Assembly (NCBI GenBank): GCA_943736015.1
Contig: OX031063.1
Location: 40,626,672-40,690,671 of the forward strand
From: Tridacna crocea
Lineage: Eukaryota; Mollusca; Bivalvia; Cardiida; Cardiidae
Direction of reading: 5' to 3'
Length of the DNA stretch: 64,000 bases
The notes under the pieces are model-generated. The model had not been told where the DNA came from and made no database searches. It saw nothing but the letters and a program-made list of their open reading frames with translations. Shown in pieces: positions 39,611 through 50,785 of this stretch; position 1 is the first letter of the stretch; each line of letters opens with the position of its first letter. The translations under genes and the position numbers were made by a program.

Positions 39611-40905
39611 TTTTGGCTCGCCGAGTACAACGTGCTCAAGGGAAGCTTTTATGATCAACCAGTTCCCGTCGTCCTTCGTGCGTCGTCAACATATGATTTC
39701 ACAGATGTTCCTTGAGTGACCCTTTTGAAAAACTGCTCGCGAAATTTTGACCCGTCGAGAAACATGGTTATGGTGACTGAGCTACATGCACTAACGTTAT
39801 GTGGAAATGATAAAAGACTTATTTTTTTCATTCTCAGAAATGGTTGGTCAGATTTTGGAACAATTTCTTAGATGTATTCCTCGGGTGACCCTTTTCAAAA
39901 GCTGTTCGCGAAATTGTGATCCGTCGAGAAACAAGGCTCTGGTGACTGGGGACTACTTGCACCATACGAAAATGAAGAAATAAAAAAAAATCTTCTTCTT
40001 TGGAACTGCTGGTCAGATTTTGAATTAATTCGAAATGTTCCTTTGGTGACCCTTTTCAAAAATTGTTCGCGAAATTTTGATCCATCATGAAACATGGCTC
40101 TGATGGGGTTTAATTACACTATACGGCCATAACAAAATTCTAGGATATTCTTCTTCTCTGAAACGGCTTAGATTTTGAAATAATTTTCACAGAAATACCC
40201 CTTTTCGTAAAGTGTTCGAGAAATTTTGATCCATCGAGAAAGATGGCTCTGTGCTAATTACAATATATGGACATTGGACATGAGAGAATTTAAAAAGTAC
40301 AACTTTCTCTGAAATCAGGCTTCTGGTCACATTTTGAAATAATTTCGCAGGAATGTTGCTAGGGTGACTCTTTTTTTTTTTAAACATTTGTTCACAAATT
40401 GTGATCTGTCAAGAAACATGGTTCTGGTAGTGGTGGCTATTTGCACTATAGGGATATATGAAGAAAAAAATTTCAATTCTTCTCTGAAACGGCTGGTCAG
40501 ATTTTGAAATAATTTCACAGATATCTTTCTAGGGTGACCCTTTTCAAAACTTGTTCGAGAATTTTTTATCCGTCAAGAAACAACAGCCAATTGTTGGCAC
40601 CTGCATTTGGTTCTTTTGTTGTTCTTATGTTTTTAGTCACTTTCGAACATGTGCTCTTCTCAAAGAAATTGTCCTTGGTTATCTATCCAAAAATGTATTT
40701 CCAGAATTCTGATTCATCAAAATCATTGTTGTGGTGATGATTGAAGGGGTGGTGAAAGATTTTGAAATGGCTTTGACTGTGACCTTTTCAAAATTGATTG
40801 ACAAAATAATGATTTCATTTCCAGTGTTTCAATACAAAAAAAATGGCTACTTAAGGTCCTCTCGAAAATTCAGGTGAGCGATTCAGGACCATCTTGGCCC
40901 TCTTG
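39611..40905 (+). mobile_element. Long non-autonomous element, family 2, diverged copy
   Basis: Left end TTTTGGCTCGCCGAGTACAA with ACAACGTGCTCAAGG; units with GAAACATGGCTCTGGTG; right end CAGGTGAGCGATTCAGGACC, ATCTTGGCC and CTCTTG. Confidence 0.55.
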
Positions 40906-41409
40906 TCTTTTGTTTCGATACCTATTGCTTAAAATAGGTGTGCACCGAAAAGAAAATCTATCACCGTAGCATACGTCGATTTTTTTGTGCAGGGTATTAA
41001 AATTAAAACCACGTTATTTCCAATCCCAGTATTTTAATTGAATCGGCAAGTCATTGTTTTTTCCACGAATAGTATAAGTGAACTAAACATAAACAAAATC
41101 AAGATTGAAAATGATTTTTTCAGGAATTTGTTTTTATTAACTGTCATCAGAGACCTAATACTGATAACTTCAGTTTGTTTGACAATGTGCTAATAACGTT
41201 ACAGTATACTGAGACAGTATCTTGGACGAATGTGCAAGTGAAAATATACACGTATACCGTTCGATGGCTGGAAGCATGCTTGGCATAAATTTATAATTTT
41301 TTATACCTCACTTCTTTAAGCAAGTGATTACCAATGACAATGTTGTACGTGAAAAAAATCTATGTTTTGAGAACTGATAAATTTTATTGAATAAATAACA
41401 AACAGAAAG
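40906..41409. other. Upstream region of GPCR 1
   Basis: AT-rich. No repeat or clear promoter element recognised. A splice acceptor for an upstream non-coding exon could be present but was not identified. Confidence 0.3.
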
Positions 41410-42615
41410 ATGACAGAGAACTTGACTCAAGAACACGAGGAACAATTCGAAAACGTGCCACTTGCGCTTATCGTTATGATGCGGTTCACTGCAGTCTTTA
41501 TTCTATTGTTGAATGGAACTGTGCTTCTTTGTCTCTGTGTGAAGAAACAGAACATGCCGAGAATCTACACTTTACAAATGGTGTGTTTATGTCTTACAGA
41601 CAATATGGCGGGTGCTGCCCTGTTGGCCATGTCTTTTGCGGATTATGATTGGTTTAGAACCGACATCATACGGTGTTGCTTTCTTCTTGGCTTCTTTATA
41701 TCATCGCAGTCCACAACACTCTATAACGTGACAGCCATCTGTATTAACAGGTTTATAATTATGTTACGGATGGACAAGTTGGATCACCATCTGACCAGAG
41801 CTAAAGTAATTGCATTTAGCGCAGTTGCCTTAATGTTCGGATTCGTGTTTTGTTCTGTCCCCTTTTTCTTATGGAAACCCCAGCAAGAATACTTGCACAA
41901 CACTGGTTGTTCCATGGAAACAGTTTTCCGTGAAAAATTGGTTTCGTCAATGAAAGTGTTCCTTGGAACTTTCTTGTTTCCACTTCTTATTACAAACCTC
42001 CTGTACGGGTGTCTAGTATTCATGCTACGTCAAAAACATAGACGTATTCGTCCAGAGCTTCATTCCATGACTGAGAGAGGCGGGCCATCTAACATAAAAC
42101 CACACACGAAGAGGATCATTCAGGAAACTACAGACAGCGGACGGGGATCGTCAACCGACCCCTCTTTTGCGATAACAGCAAACTCTTCTTTGGCAAGACA
42201 GGGTACTTCAATGGCAAGGGGCATTTTAAATCAGAACACATGGAAAAGTAGGGTCGGTCAAGAAAACATGGAAGGGGCCTCTACTTCAAGAGTCAAATTG
42301 GTTCAGCAGCCGACAAACAATGTGCCGTCATCTCTGACGACCAACTCGGATAGAAGAACGCACCAAAGCAGAGCATTTGCGTTATTAGGTTTCATACTTT
42401 TGTTCCTTAATATCTTCTCTTGGCCTGGTGTAAGTGTGTTAATGATGGAAAGTGTTATAGATTCGTGGTCGCTTTCCAGAGGCGCAAAATTCCCATTGTT
42501 CACAACCATAACTTTTAACTCGCTCATAAACCCTATTTTATATACTGTCAGGGTGAAAGAGTTCCGAAAAGCTCTTTTCGACACGTTCTTTTGCACCCCA
42601 CCAAGATCACGATAA
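41410..42615 (+). CDS. Orphan class A (rhodopsin-like) GPCR, intronless, paralogue 1
   Basis: 401 aa with seven hydrophobic segments: about 17-43, 55-77, 87-112, 131-153, 183-206, 322-345 and 363-382. Family marks are N35 in LLNGT (TM1), D64 in LTDN (TM2), a C90/C167 pair able to form the TM3-ECL2 disulfide, P191 in TM5, SWPG (337-340) in place of CWxP, and NPILY (374-378) in TM7. The DRY motif is INRF, with N113 replacing the acidic residue and R114 kept. The position of the aminergic TM3 aspartate is F96, so a biogenic-amine receptor is unlikely. The third intracellular loop is long (about 207-320), Ser/Thr/Gln-rich and poorly conserved between the paralogues. N4 in NLT is a possible glycosylation site. 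No signal peptide is evident. Expected at the plasma membrane; ligand and G protein unknown. Upstream of the ATG is ATAAATAACAAACAGAAAG. Confidence 0.88.
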   Translation: MTENLTQEHEEQFENVPLALIVMMRFTAVFILLLNGTVLLCLCVKKQNMPRIYTLQMVCLCLTDNMAGAALLAMSFADYDWFRTDIIRCCFLLGFFISSQSTTLYNVTAICINRFIIMLRMDKLDHHLTRAKVIAFSAVALMFGFVFCSVPFFLWKPQQEYLHNTGCSMETVFREKLVSSMKVFLGTFLFPLLITNLLYGCLVFMLRQKHRRIRPELHSMTERGGPSNIKPHTKRIIQETTDSGRGSSTDPSFAITANSSLARQGTSMARGILNQNTWKSRVGQENMEGASTSRVKLVQQPTNNVPSSLTTNSDRRTHQSRAFALLGFILLFLNIFSWPGVSVLMMESVIDSWSLSRGAKFPLFTTITFNSLINPILYTVRVKEFRKALFDTFFCTPPRSR

Positions 42616-42790
42616 ATAGGTCTTTATTTCTCAATCCTCTACCACATAGGCCTGAGTTTTAACGAGCTTGAGAAAGAAGGCTTAAAATTGTAAAATTGTG
42701 GGGGAAGAGAAAAAGTAGGTAAACATCATTCTCTTCTTTTCCCATAATGTTTTTCACCCTTTTAACGACAAACTCTGGTAAAGGCTTCTA
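42616..42790 (+). mobile_element. Degenerate TTAA palindromic MITE after GPCR 1
   Basis: CTCTACCACATAGGCCTGAG and the hairpin remnant GTAAACATCATTCTCTTC with CCCATAATGTTTTTCACCC. Confidence 0.4.
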
Positions 42791-45061
42791 TCAGTTAGCG
42801 TCTTTGTCGTTTTGCTAGTGGTCTATAGAGTTTAGAATACTGCCACGTGAAAAGTGGCTCAAAGTCCATCGTATTTCACTCTCAGCAATCTGTATTTGTT
42901 GACATCTTAAATTTGTTTGCCTCAGTACTTAGCGTATGCAAGGCCGTGCATCACTTTGAACACACATATCCTCAGAACACAGGTGATACGCATCCCAGCG
43001 GGAAAACTGAATAGCAAATCGTCGTTTCTTATGAATATTCATATGGTCGAGAAGTACACTAATAGCCAATCGAGATATCGGTAACACAATGGTACTCTCT
43101 TGTAGATAGGGTAGGCCTACTTTCATTCCTCCACAACTTAAAATAGTCCTGGTAAAAAAATCAAAGGACTGATAGTCCTGAGAGTCGCCTGTAGGGTAAT
43201 GGGTTAGAAGTTTTCACCCTTTTTTGTTCAAATCTATTAAAAGCATTCAAGATACAAAATAACTTAACCACAAGACAGTATTATATGCAAGCATATTTCT
43301 GAGTTGTCATCCTAAAATTCAAAATATCCGTTTACATTTAAAAAAATGTGGTGGAAATTAAACTTTAGGCACCAGGACCAGCTTTAATAAGTTCAACGTT
43401 TTTTTACTCACAGACAGCCTTTGGAGCACAAACAAATATTTGACTCAGTGATCTACCTGTCTTTTGGAAATAATTTGTTTTTGTTGTTGTCCAGGTTGAG
43501 GTTTTGACCAGCAATGGACTCTATGAATGTGGCTGCTGCAACTCAATAAAATCTATAACCCAACAGCATGATCATCAGCCTTTAATATTTGTCTGCGTTT
43601 TATAACGTCCCAAGGATTATAGTGCTTCCACACCAATCGAAAATTGTCTACATGTATATTGCTTTGGTGTAAATTAAATGTTTTCGATTCGCTTTATTAC
43701 CCTTTACAAAAACCCTTCACAAGATTACAAACGCTCCAATAAAGAACTTGTTGTTGGAGCGGGTAAACACTGATCTGTTCTATTGTATTTGAATTATAGC
43801 GGAGTAAAAAGTCAATTTCTCAGATTGGTGGTTGTTAGAACTGCATGCGTAGTGAAATTCAGATTTTGGTAGTTACAAAAGCACCTTGCGTTCTAACACC
43901 CGCACTAATAAATTGTTGTTTAACAAATACTAGATCTAGGTTAATCGCTCATGAAAAAAAAAAAAAAAAAAACAGCAGACTTTAACAAATTTGGTCGTCT
44001 TTATGAACGAAAACCAATTAAATATAGCAAACTTCAAAGCACTCTCTCTACATGTTATAGGTCGGTGCACGCTGAAAGTAAAGGCCGGTTCAGCGACTGA
44101 TTAATAAATATGTAAATTCATAAAGATTTCCGTGGTGCAAATGACGTTTATACGTCACGTGATTACAAGATCTATATTTGTCGCAAAGCTACATTCCAGA
44201 AAACACCTGCAAGGCGATAACTTGGTACAGCCTAGAACCGTGTACATTGCATACGCTATGTACGATCTCTGGTGCACCTAGAATGTGGGTGTGCAAAGAA
44301 TCTAAAGTCTAGATTAAAAAGCTGGAAAGAAGCAACGTGTAAGAATGTCTAAGAAGGCAATGCAACCATTCGAAGTCGTTATAAATTCGTTAAAAAAATT
44401 AGCCTACTGTTGAGAAAAAAAAGCAATTGAAAGCTTCCATGTTAACCCGGCATCCCCTTTCGGCATCAATCATAGGTTGAGCGTTGAATTGAAATAAGGC
44501 TTGCAGTTAGAATTGTAAGATTGTAAGAGTTAGAGTGTACTGTAGAGGGATGACACTTTCGATCTTTGTGCACGATCTTAACTGATATTTTTTCGGTCTT
44601 AAGCCGAAAATCTTTTAGACGCTTTTCGATTGTGGTGTTGATGGGCGCCCACATATTCAAATATCGGTAACCTACATCAGCAACGAATAGTGTGATTGAA
44701 TATCGACAAGTAAACAATAGAAAAGATGGTGTATTTGTGATTAAAATTGTTTATATTTTCTAAAAATGACCCCTGAGATCACCAATCAAAATGCTTCATC
44801 AATAATTCACGAGAACTAGGAAACGCCAACGAAATAACCCAATGGGCAATTACAGAATGGAACGAAACTTGGTCACCGAGGATGATGTAGCCCAGACAAG
44901 TTCAAACCAAAGTCGTTATTAAAGTATACTTAAGTCTAGGACCATCTTTTCTTTTGTTTGCAAGTGCTGATTGGACATCAAATAATACAGCAGAAAGGTT
45001 AGTAGTGGGCATCATGGTGGTATATCACTCATCACAACTCGGCCGATTCCGTAACTACAAC
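42791..45061. other. Intergenic, no gene or repeat family recognised
   Basis: Contains an A-run at 43954-43972. Small frames at 42929-43126 and 44466-44717 (- strand) and 44954-45136 (+ strand) lack any resemblance to known proteins. The segment CCGGTTCAGCGACTGATTAAT near 44090 is unremarkable. Confidence 0.3.
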
Positions 45062-45240
45062 AGGGTCCGTATTCACCAACCACTCCTTAGAACATTCTTA
45101 GCCTTATTTTTCAGACTTTTGTCAATACAAAAGTAACCGTTTGATTTAGCCAATCAGGAGGTCTGTTACTTTCACAGTCAGAAAGTCCTGAAGAATAAGA
45201 CAAAGAACATTCTTAAGAATGGTTGGTGAATACGGACCCT
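45062..45240. mobile_element. TIR element, AGGGYCCGTATTCACC type, copy 2
   Basis: AGGGTCCGTATTCACCAACC and GGTTGGTGAATACGGACCCT with near-perfect inner matches (AGAACATTCTTA on both arms). Confidence 0.65.
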
Positions 45241-46127
45241 GACCCCGTCCGTATCGAGGAGGTCACCTTTGTAATTACTCTATCACAGGGTCTTAAACAT
45301 GGCGGCGCGCTTGAATTTCATTATTCCTCAATCCGCCAGCAAATCTTCCATCGGAATTGATAAATAACTTTAAGCGAATTAAATAACAAACATTTTGTTA
45401 ACTGTGACTTATGCATACCGTTACTTTTAGTGGACTCTTGATGTGATTGTTACAGCAGAAAAGCTGTCTTTTTTTTCTCGGGAAAGAAATACAAGGTATA
45501 GTCACATATCACCCATAGAGGGATTTGATCGATGGATCACCCGTGCGTTACCGAATGATTGGTGAATTTTAGACAACCATTACAAGAGTTGTTGGTTGCC
45601 ATTCATCAGCCATCAGCGGCGTGCATGGAAAAGACAAGTAACAAATGAAGATAAGGAATGTCGGTGTTGTGTAGGACAAAGGTCTACAAGTTCTGTCTTT
45701 TTTCTAAATTTTCTTTAAAAACTATTTTAAAACGGCTTCAAATTACTGTTTAGTTTCCTGTTTTACAGGAAAGACTTTTGGTTTCATATTTTCTATCAAA
45801 GAATAACAAAAGCTGTTGATTAGGGACAGATAGATTTTACGCTTACCTCTACCAACCCGTCTCATACACTCATTTAATTAAACATGTAATTTTACCGGGA
45901 AAAAATGAGTATAACTCTAGAGAGAACTCAAATAGATATACTTGTCCACTTTGATGTGTGTGGTAAAGGAAGAAAACCTGTTCGCCACGTTTCTAATAAT
46001 TGAGAAGCCGAATATGGATATCTAAGGAAAGACTGCCCTTTGTGTGAACCCTGAACTTCGTCATCGCCGTCTGTAAAATCCATTGATGTGGCCTACAGCT
46101 TTAACCAGCTTAGATGAATCGTGGTCA
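45241..46127. other. Intergenic with a CpG-rich ATG
   Basis: ATGGCGGCGCGC at 45299 opens a 22-codon frame to 45367 that resembles a first exon in composition only. No other feature. Confidence 0.25.
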
Positions 46128-46760
46128 TTAATCCTGCACCAAACAATCCCTGGTCTATACGACCCAAAGAAGAGGCCTTCTAAAAACATTGTGGGAAAGG
46201 GGAAAATGCTGGTAACCAGCATTTTCTCTTTTTCCCACAATCTTTTCTCCTCTTCTTGAGTCAAGTTTCAATCGTTGAGTCTCACGCTGTTTGTCATCTT
46301 CGCAAGCCAAGGCTGATGATTCGCTACTCTACCCTTGGCGGATCGAGCTTGATTTTTACATTCTCCCGATACGCTTTTTCATTGGATGCAACCAGCTCTA
46401 ACTGCAACGAATGAAATCGCTCGTAGCATTTTATCTTTGATAAAAATAGAACAAGGTCGCTACCTTTCGAATAGAAGGTAAACATGGAAACCCACGTGGT
46501 TGTCTGCTTATCGATTCATGTGTATTCGTAAGCATTTTTTTAAAACGATATTTCATTGGCTTTTAGACATATGATGTAAAGGGGGGTAATAACCAGCATC
46601 CAATAGAGAGCGCATCGCAGGAATTTCGAAATCGGGCTCAATCAGCCAAGGTAAGATCCACGTAGTGATCGTAACTTTGGCTCGCGAAGATGAATGATTG
46701 TCGTTTGGTAATGCTTTCAATTTGGAGCAGTCCGAGATTTTGTCGTTTGGGAAGGAGTTA
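46128..46760 (+). mobile_element. TTAA palindromic MITE split by another TIR element
   Basis: Left part 46128-46293 (TTAATCCTGCACCAAACAAT, intact hairpin with apex GGTAACC). The right part, from about 46694, resumes ATGCTTTCAATTTGGAGC and ends GTTTGGGAAGGAGTTAA at 46760. Confidence 0.6.
46294..46693. mobile_element. 400-bp TIR element nested in the MITE
   Basis: TCATCTTCGCAAGCCAAGG at 46294-46312 mirrors CTTTGGCTCGCGAAGATGA at 46675-46693 with two mismatches. The interior has no coding frame, and the host MITE continues on both sides. Target duplication is unresolved. Confidence 0.6.
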
Positions 46761-46907
46761 ACTATTCGAATTAGATTATTTAACAACAAGATGAAGACAA
46801 AGGATAAGAACATAGGCCACAACGAGGAAAATAAATTAACTTTTGACCAGACAACAGAATGTTAGACAGTTGCAAATCTAAAACATTTGTTGAAAACATG
46901 TTGGATT

Positions 46908-46970
46908 TGTCTACGATAGAACAGAAAATATTGTGGGAAAAGGAGAAAATGCTGGTTGTTTTCTGGTTGT
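46908..46970 (+). mobile_element. Half-hairpin fragment of the TTAA MITE
   Basis: AATATTGTGGGAAAAGGAG and AAAATGCTGGTTG, then unrelated DNA. Confidence 0.4.
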
Positions 46971-47118
46971 GATAGGGTTTGGCGATTGACTCTGCAAGTA
47001 GCTTTAGAAATTAAATAATGTACTTCATGAAAACCTATGCTCAGTTTCACGAAAAAGCCCAAGTCTCTTGTCTCACCCTATTCTACCAAAGGTCTCATGT
47101 TCCCACATGATTCGATAA

Positions 47119-47470
47119 TATGTTCCTCGAAGGGCGAGGATGTTGTCGCCGCTTCGTCTGTCCGTCCGTTTGTCCGTTCGCCCGCCCTTCCGTCAGTGCC
47201 TTCGTCCGTCTGTCCCTTCGAAGCCATTTCTCCACAACCCCTCGACCGAATTGGACGAAACTTCATACATGAACTCTTTAGGATATTGCACCGATGTTTT
47301 CGAAGTTGTCGCTGACAAAAGGTTGTTTCTTGTAAAATTCCAATTTTTACTTATTTCATAAAAATGTCACCCCACCCTTTTCTGCCGTGACCAATCATTT
47401 ACAGACAGCCTTCTCTTTCCTAAAACGAGACCTGCTCAGGGAGCATAATCCGTATATGACAGCTCTTGTT
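47119..47470 (+). mobile_element. Non-autonomous element ending GACAGCTCTTGTTT
   Basis: Hairpin CCTCGAAGGGCGAGG at the start, a long CCGTCTGTCC/CCGTTCGCC run, and the tail ATATGACAGCTCTTG. The tail matches the element at 7987-8315 and the last bases of the tandem-repeat-cored elements. Confidence 0.45.
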
Positions 47471-47569
47471 TGAAATGCTTTTAACTGATTTTAGAAGACT
47501 TCTCAAATACTAGGCTGACACAACGATTCAGGATCAACTAGGTAAAGTAAACGAGCTTATCAAAAATCC

Positions 47570-47786
47570 ATTTACCCTTTACAAAACGTCAGAATTATAG
47601 ACCTTTTCAAATTTAGAACATTGTGGAAAAAGGAGAAAATGCTGGTAACCAGCATTTTCTCCTTTTCCCACAAGGTTTTCTCCCCTGTCAAAGAAAAATT
47701 GCACCATTTGAGCCTTACTGAAATTGTCGTCTGCAAATGCTTTCAATATGGACCAGGCTAAAAATTTTGTCGTCTGGTAAAGAGTT
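47570..47786 (+). mobile_element. TTAA palindromic MITE, termini decayed
   Basis: Left TTTACCCTTTACAAAACGTC, right GTCTGGTAAAGAGTTGG. The central hairpin is intact around GGTAACC. Confidence 0.55.
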
Positions 47787-47859
47787 GGCGACCAGATTTC
47801 TTCAACTTCATGATTTACCCTTTTGTTCTCTTTATTCAATAAATCAGAGGTTTACCCTC

Positions 47860-48086
47860 TTAACCCTTTCCCAAACGTCAAATTTTCGACTCTTCCAAAC
47901 TCAAAGAGTTTGCAAACGACAATTCAAAATTTGAGAAAAATGGCAGAAAATTCTCCAAATGGGTCGAAAACACTGTGGGAAAAGGGGAAATTGCTCGTTA
48001 CGAGCAATTTCTCCTTTTCCCACAGTGTTTTCGAAAGATTTGTACTGCAGACACGTAAAAACAAGGGCTTGTTGGGAAAGGGTTAA
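47860..48086 (-). mobile_element. TTAA palindromic MITE, subfamily B, complete
   Basis: TTAACCCTTTCCCAAACGTC to GTTGGGAAAGGGTTAA. The apex GCTCGTTACGAGC is perfectly symmetric, and the arms carry CACTG/CAGTG. Confidence 0.75.
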
Positions 48087-48429
48087 AAAAACAAAGCTAA
48101 CGTTCATAATGAAAACGTTCATAAGGAAATCTTTAGGAGCTTATAGACTCTTCAACCTCAAGCTCCTTTTAAAAATTAAAACGTTCTTTGTTAATCCGCA
48201 ATAATTCTGAGAACAGCGCTGCATCAGCGTGAACAAGACATATAAACAAACACGTATATAATTATAGTGATATACGAACAGCCTATATATACTACTCAAA
48301 ATTTGCTAGGGATCACCCTAAAAGATTCACTCTAAATATACATGTGGCATGTATCATGTATGGTTTCACAATAATGTTACATTGGCACACTGATTAATGA
48401 AATGACAAGTGGCAATGGATCTTCAAGCC
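48087..48429. other. Intergenic, no feature seen
   Basis: AT-rich; nothing recognised. Confidence 0.3.
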
Positions 48430-48650
48430 TTTACCTCACAATGCCAACTGTTAAAGACACTGAGAAAGAAGCCTTTGGAAAACATTGTTGGAAAAGGAGA
48501 AAATGCTGGATACCAACATTTTCTCCTTTTCCAGCGATGTTTTCTGCCCTTTGACAGACAGCATAGTGCACGTTGCATGTAGTTTTTGATCAGCAAATGC
48601 TTTCAACTTGGACAAATTTAGAATTTTACAGTATGGTAAAGAGTTTATGC
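48430..48650 (+). mobile_element. TTAA palindromic MITE, diverged
   Basis: CTTTACCTCACAATGCCAAC to GTATGGTAAAGAGTTTA. The apex is GCTGGATACCAAC. Confidence 0.55.
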
Positions 48651-49287
48651 AAAACTGTCGTAACATATAAACGCATACAGAGATATGTAAGTGGTCCCTA
48701 TCAAAGTTTGAGTAGTATACAATCGGCCTTACTTGCGATTGATTCAGCCTCTATAAAAAATGGTTTAATGTCCTTGTCAAATATTACCGACCCAGGCCAA
48801 CCTGCAAAGTCCGTTCAGGTAAAAAATGTTTGCTGTCGGTACCTTTTACCTCAGGGTATAATCGGTTGCTGAAAAAAAAGATTTTATAGATCCATAATTA
48901 TATTCATATTTTTGTTCAATCACAGGTTTCTGTTTATTCATTTGTTATCAGTACAAAGAACTACGTCAAATGCCAGCATATTCAGCCCCACAGAATAAGA
49001 TTTAGAGACTACAAAACGTTTCTAACATAATTGAAATGGCGAATTGAATGAAGACTTATAAATTGGCTTTCACAACCAATAATGTCGTTGCATTAAAATA
49101 GGATTTAGCCATATTGTCATTGCTTAAGCTTGTAATTACTATTGACGTAGTTTGATAAGTGGACGTTAATAGTTTATTCTGGTTAACATAATAGAGGTGC
49201 ATAGTTTGATTCCTGGCACCCACAGACTATATATTATAAACATGGGAATTAACTGTATGTAGCCCGTTACTCGCTTGTGAGTGGATA
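48651..49287. other. Intergenic, no feature seen
   Basis: No exon, RNA or repeat recognised. Confidence 0.3.
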
Positions 49288-49517
49288 TTAACCCATTACC
49301 ACACAATCCCTACTTTTGACGACCCTGAGAAAGGAGCTTTTAGAAAACATTGAGGGAAAAGGAGAAAATGCTAGTAACCAACATTTTCTCCTTTTCCTAC
49401 AATGCTTTCTACCCTTCATTAAACCAAATTTCAAATTTTCAGTCACTTTTATTTTGTCGTCTGCAAATGGTTTTGATTTCAACGAGCCTAAAATAGTGCC
49501 GTTTGGTAATGAGTTAA
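49288..49517 (+). mobile_element. TTAA palindromic MITE, near-complete
   Basis: TTAACCCATTACCACACAAT to GTTTGGTAATGAGTTAA. The apex GCTAGTAACCAAC has two changes. Confidence 0.7.
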
Positions 49518-49644
49518 TGCAGTCTGGCTGCTACATTCGCTCTAACACGTACACTCGCTCAAAAAACGGTGCCATTGACAAGGGTTTGTACATCTGTTTT
49601 CAAGATATCAAATGCACATTAGATTGAATGAAACACACCATTAG

Positions 49645-49760
49645 CGGCACACACCCTTTCGTATAGTGCCGTCTCGGATTGGCCTGTGCAGACTGCGTAG
49701 GCTGATCCGAGACGACACTTTCCGCCATGTCCGAAACGCCCCCTTTTCGCGTGTTTCGAG
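49645..49760. mobile_element. CpG-rich TIR element fragment (GCGTAAAGTG type)
   Basis: GTGCCGTCTCGGATTGGCC and GGCTGATCCGAGACGACAC, with the right terminus CCCTTTTCGCGTGTTTCG. Confidence 0.55.
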
Positions 49761-49958
49761 AAAATTTTGCCTGCATGTCTAGGGCCCATTTTATCCAATG
49801 GCTGTCAGACAGAACTGTTTTACGGGTCCTTAATCATGTGGTTAATTGCTGAGGGTGCATTACCATGATGCATTAGGCAGTAATGCGATGAACAAGCCAT
49901 TTATTTCAGCTTCAGTCCATGTCCTAGATGCGGTTATTATTTACATTTGATACTGAAT

Positions 49959-50614
49959 AATATTGTATTTCATGTGTCTATTTTAGAAATGTTATGGGTA
50001 AAGAAATGTCGCAATTTAAGCTGGGGGTGGGGGGATTATTTCCCCGTCACAGTGAATATTTTTCTCCTGTCGAAAATCTGGTACTACTTTTTTTGTTCTA
50101 CTTTGCAGACTTGAGATCACAAGTTTTAACAGTGACATTCGTTGACAAAATAATCAGAGGAAATATGATATTTATTTCATCAGCTTGTGTTTAATATGGT
50201 GAATATTTGCCAAAATGGAGAAAGGTCCGCGAAAATAACGAGTGCCGTAAGGCACTAGTTATTTTCGCGGACTTTTCCCATTTGATGTTAGTCATGAAGG
50301 ACTTAAGAACTCACGAAGCCTGCATATTGTTTACTGTAGCCGTAGATCTAAGTGAAATGCAGATGAAGCGATCCAGTGTGTAAATGAAATATTTCAGTAG
50401 GTCTGTATCATTTTTCATTTATCAATATCGACACAGTTATTCAGTCTATTTTAAGAGCCGTATCGGAAAATTCAGTGTTTTATTTTTAGCAAAGTAGAGA
50501 AGTAGTTCCAGATTTTCGGCAGGAGGAAAACATTCACTGTGACGGGGAAAAGCTTAAATTACGACATTTCTTTACCCATTACAGTTCTGAAAATAGACAC
50601 ATGAAATATAATAT
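49959..50614. mobile_element. Foldback element with long TIRs and a central hairpin
   Basis: Outer arms of roughly 150 bp pair: TTTCATGTGTCTATTTT with AAAATAGACACATGAAA, then GGGTAAAGAAATGTCG and its complement, CCCCGTCACAGTGAATA and its complement. The centre (about 50226-50274) is a separate hairpin: GTCCGCGAAAATAAC pairs with GTTATTTTCGCGGAC, inside it AGTGCC with GGCACT. No coding frame. Confidence 0.65.
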
Positions 50615-50785
50615 GTTTAGTTCTTTCCCCAGACGATTTACGTAATTAGGTATGCTATCTTGTTGCACCTGAACCCTCTCCATTTCTGTCCACTCGATCC
50701 AGGACTAAGTATGCTTGTTCCTCAAACTCTTGATAAAGTGATGAAAGATGTACAAAATCTATTTGTTGTTTATTAGCTCAATTTT

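Noticed and set aside
45299-45367. 22-codon frame starting ATGGCGGCGCGC as a first exon
   Set aside because: No donor site or homology; the GC-rich start alone is insufficient.
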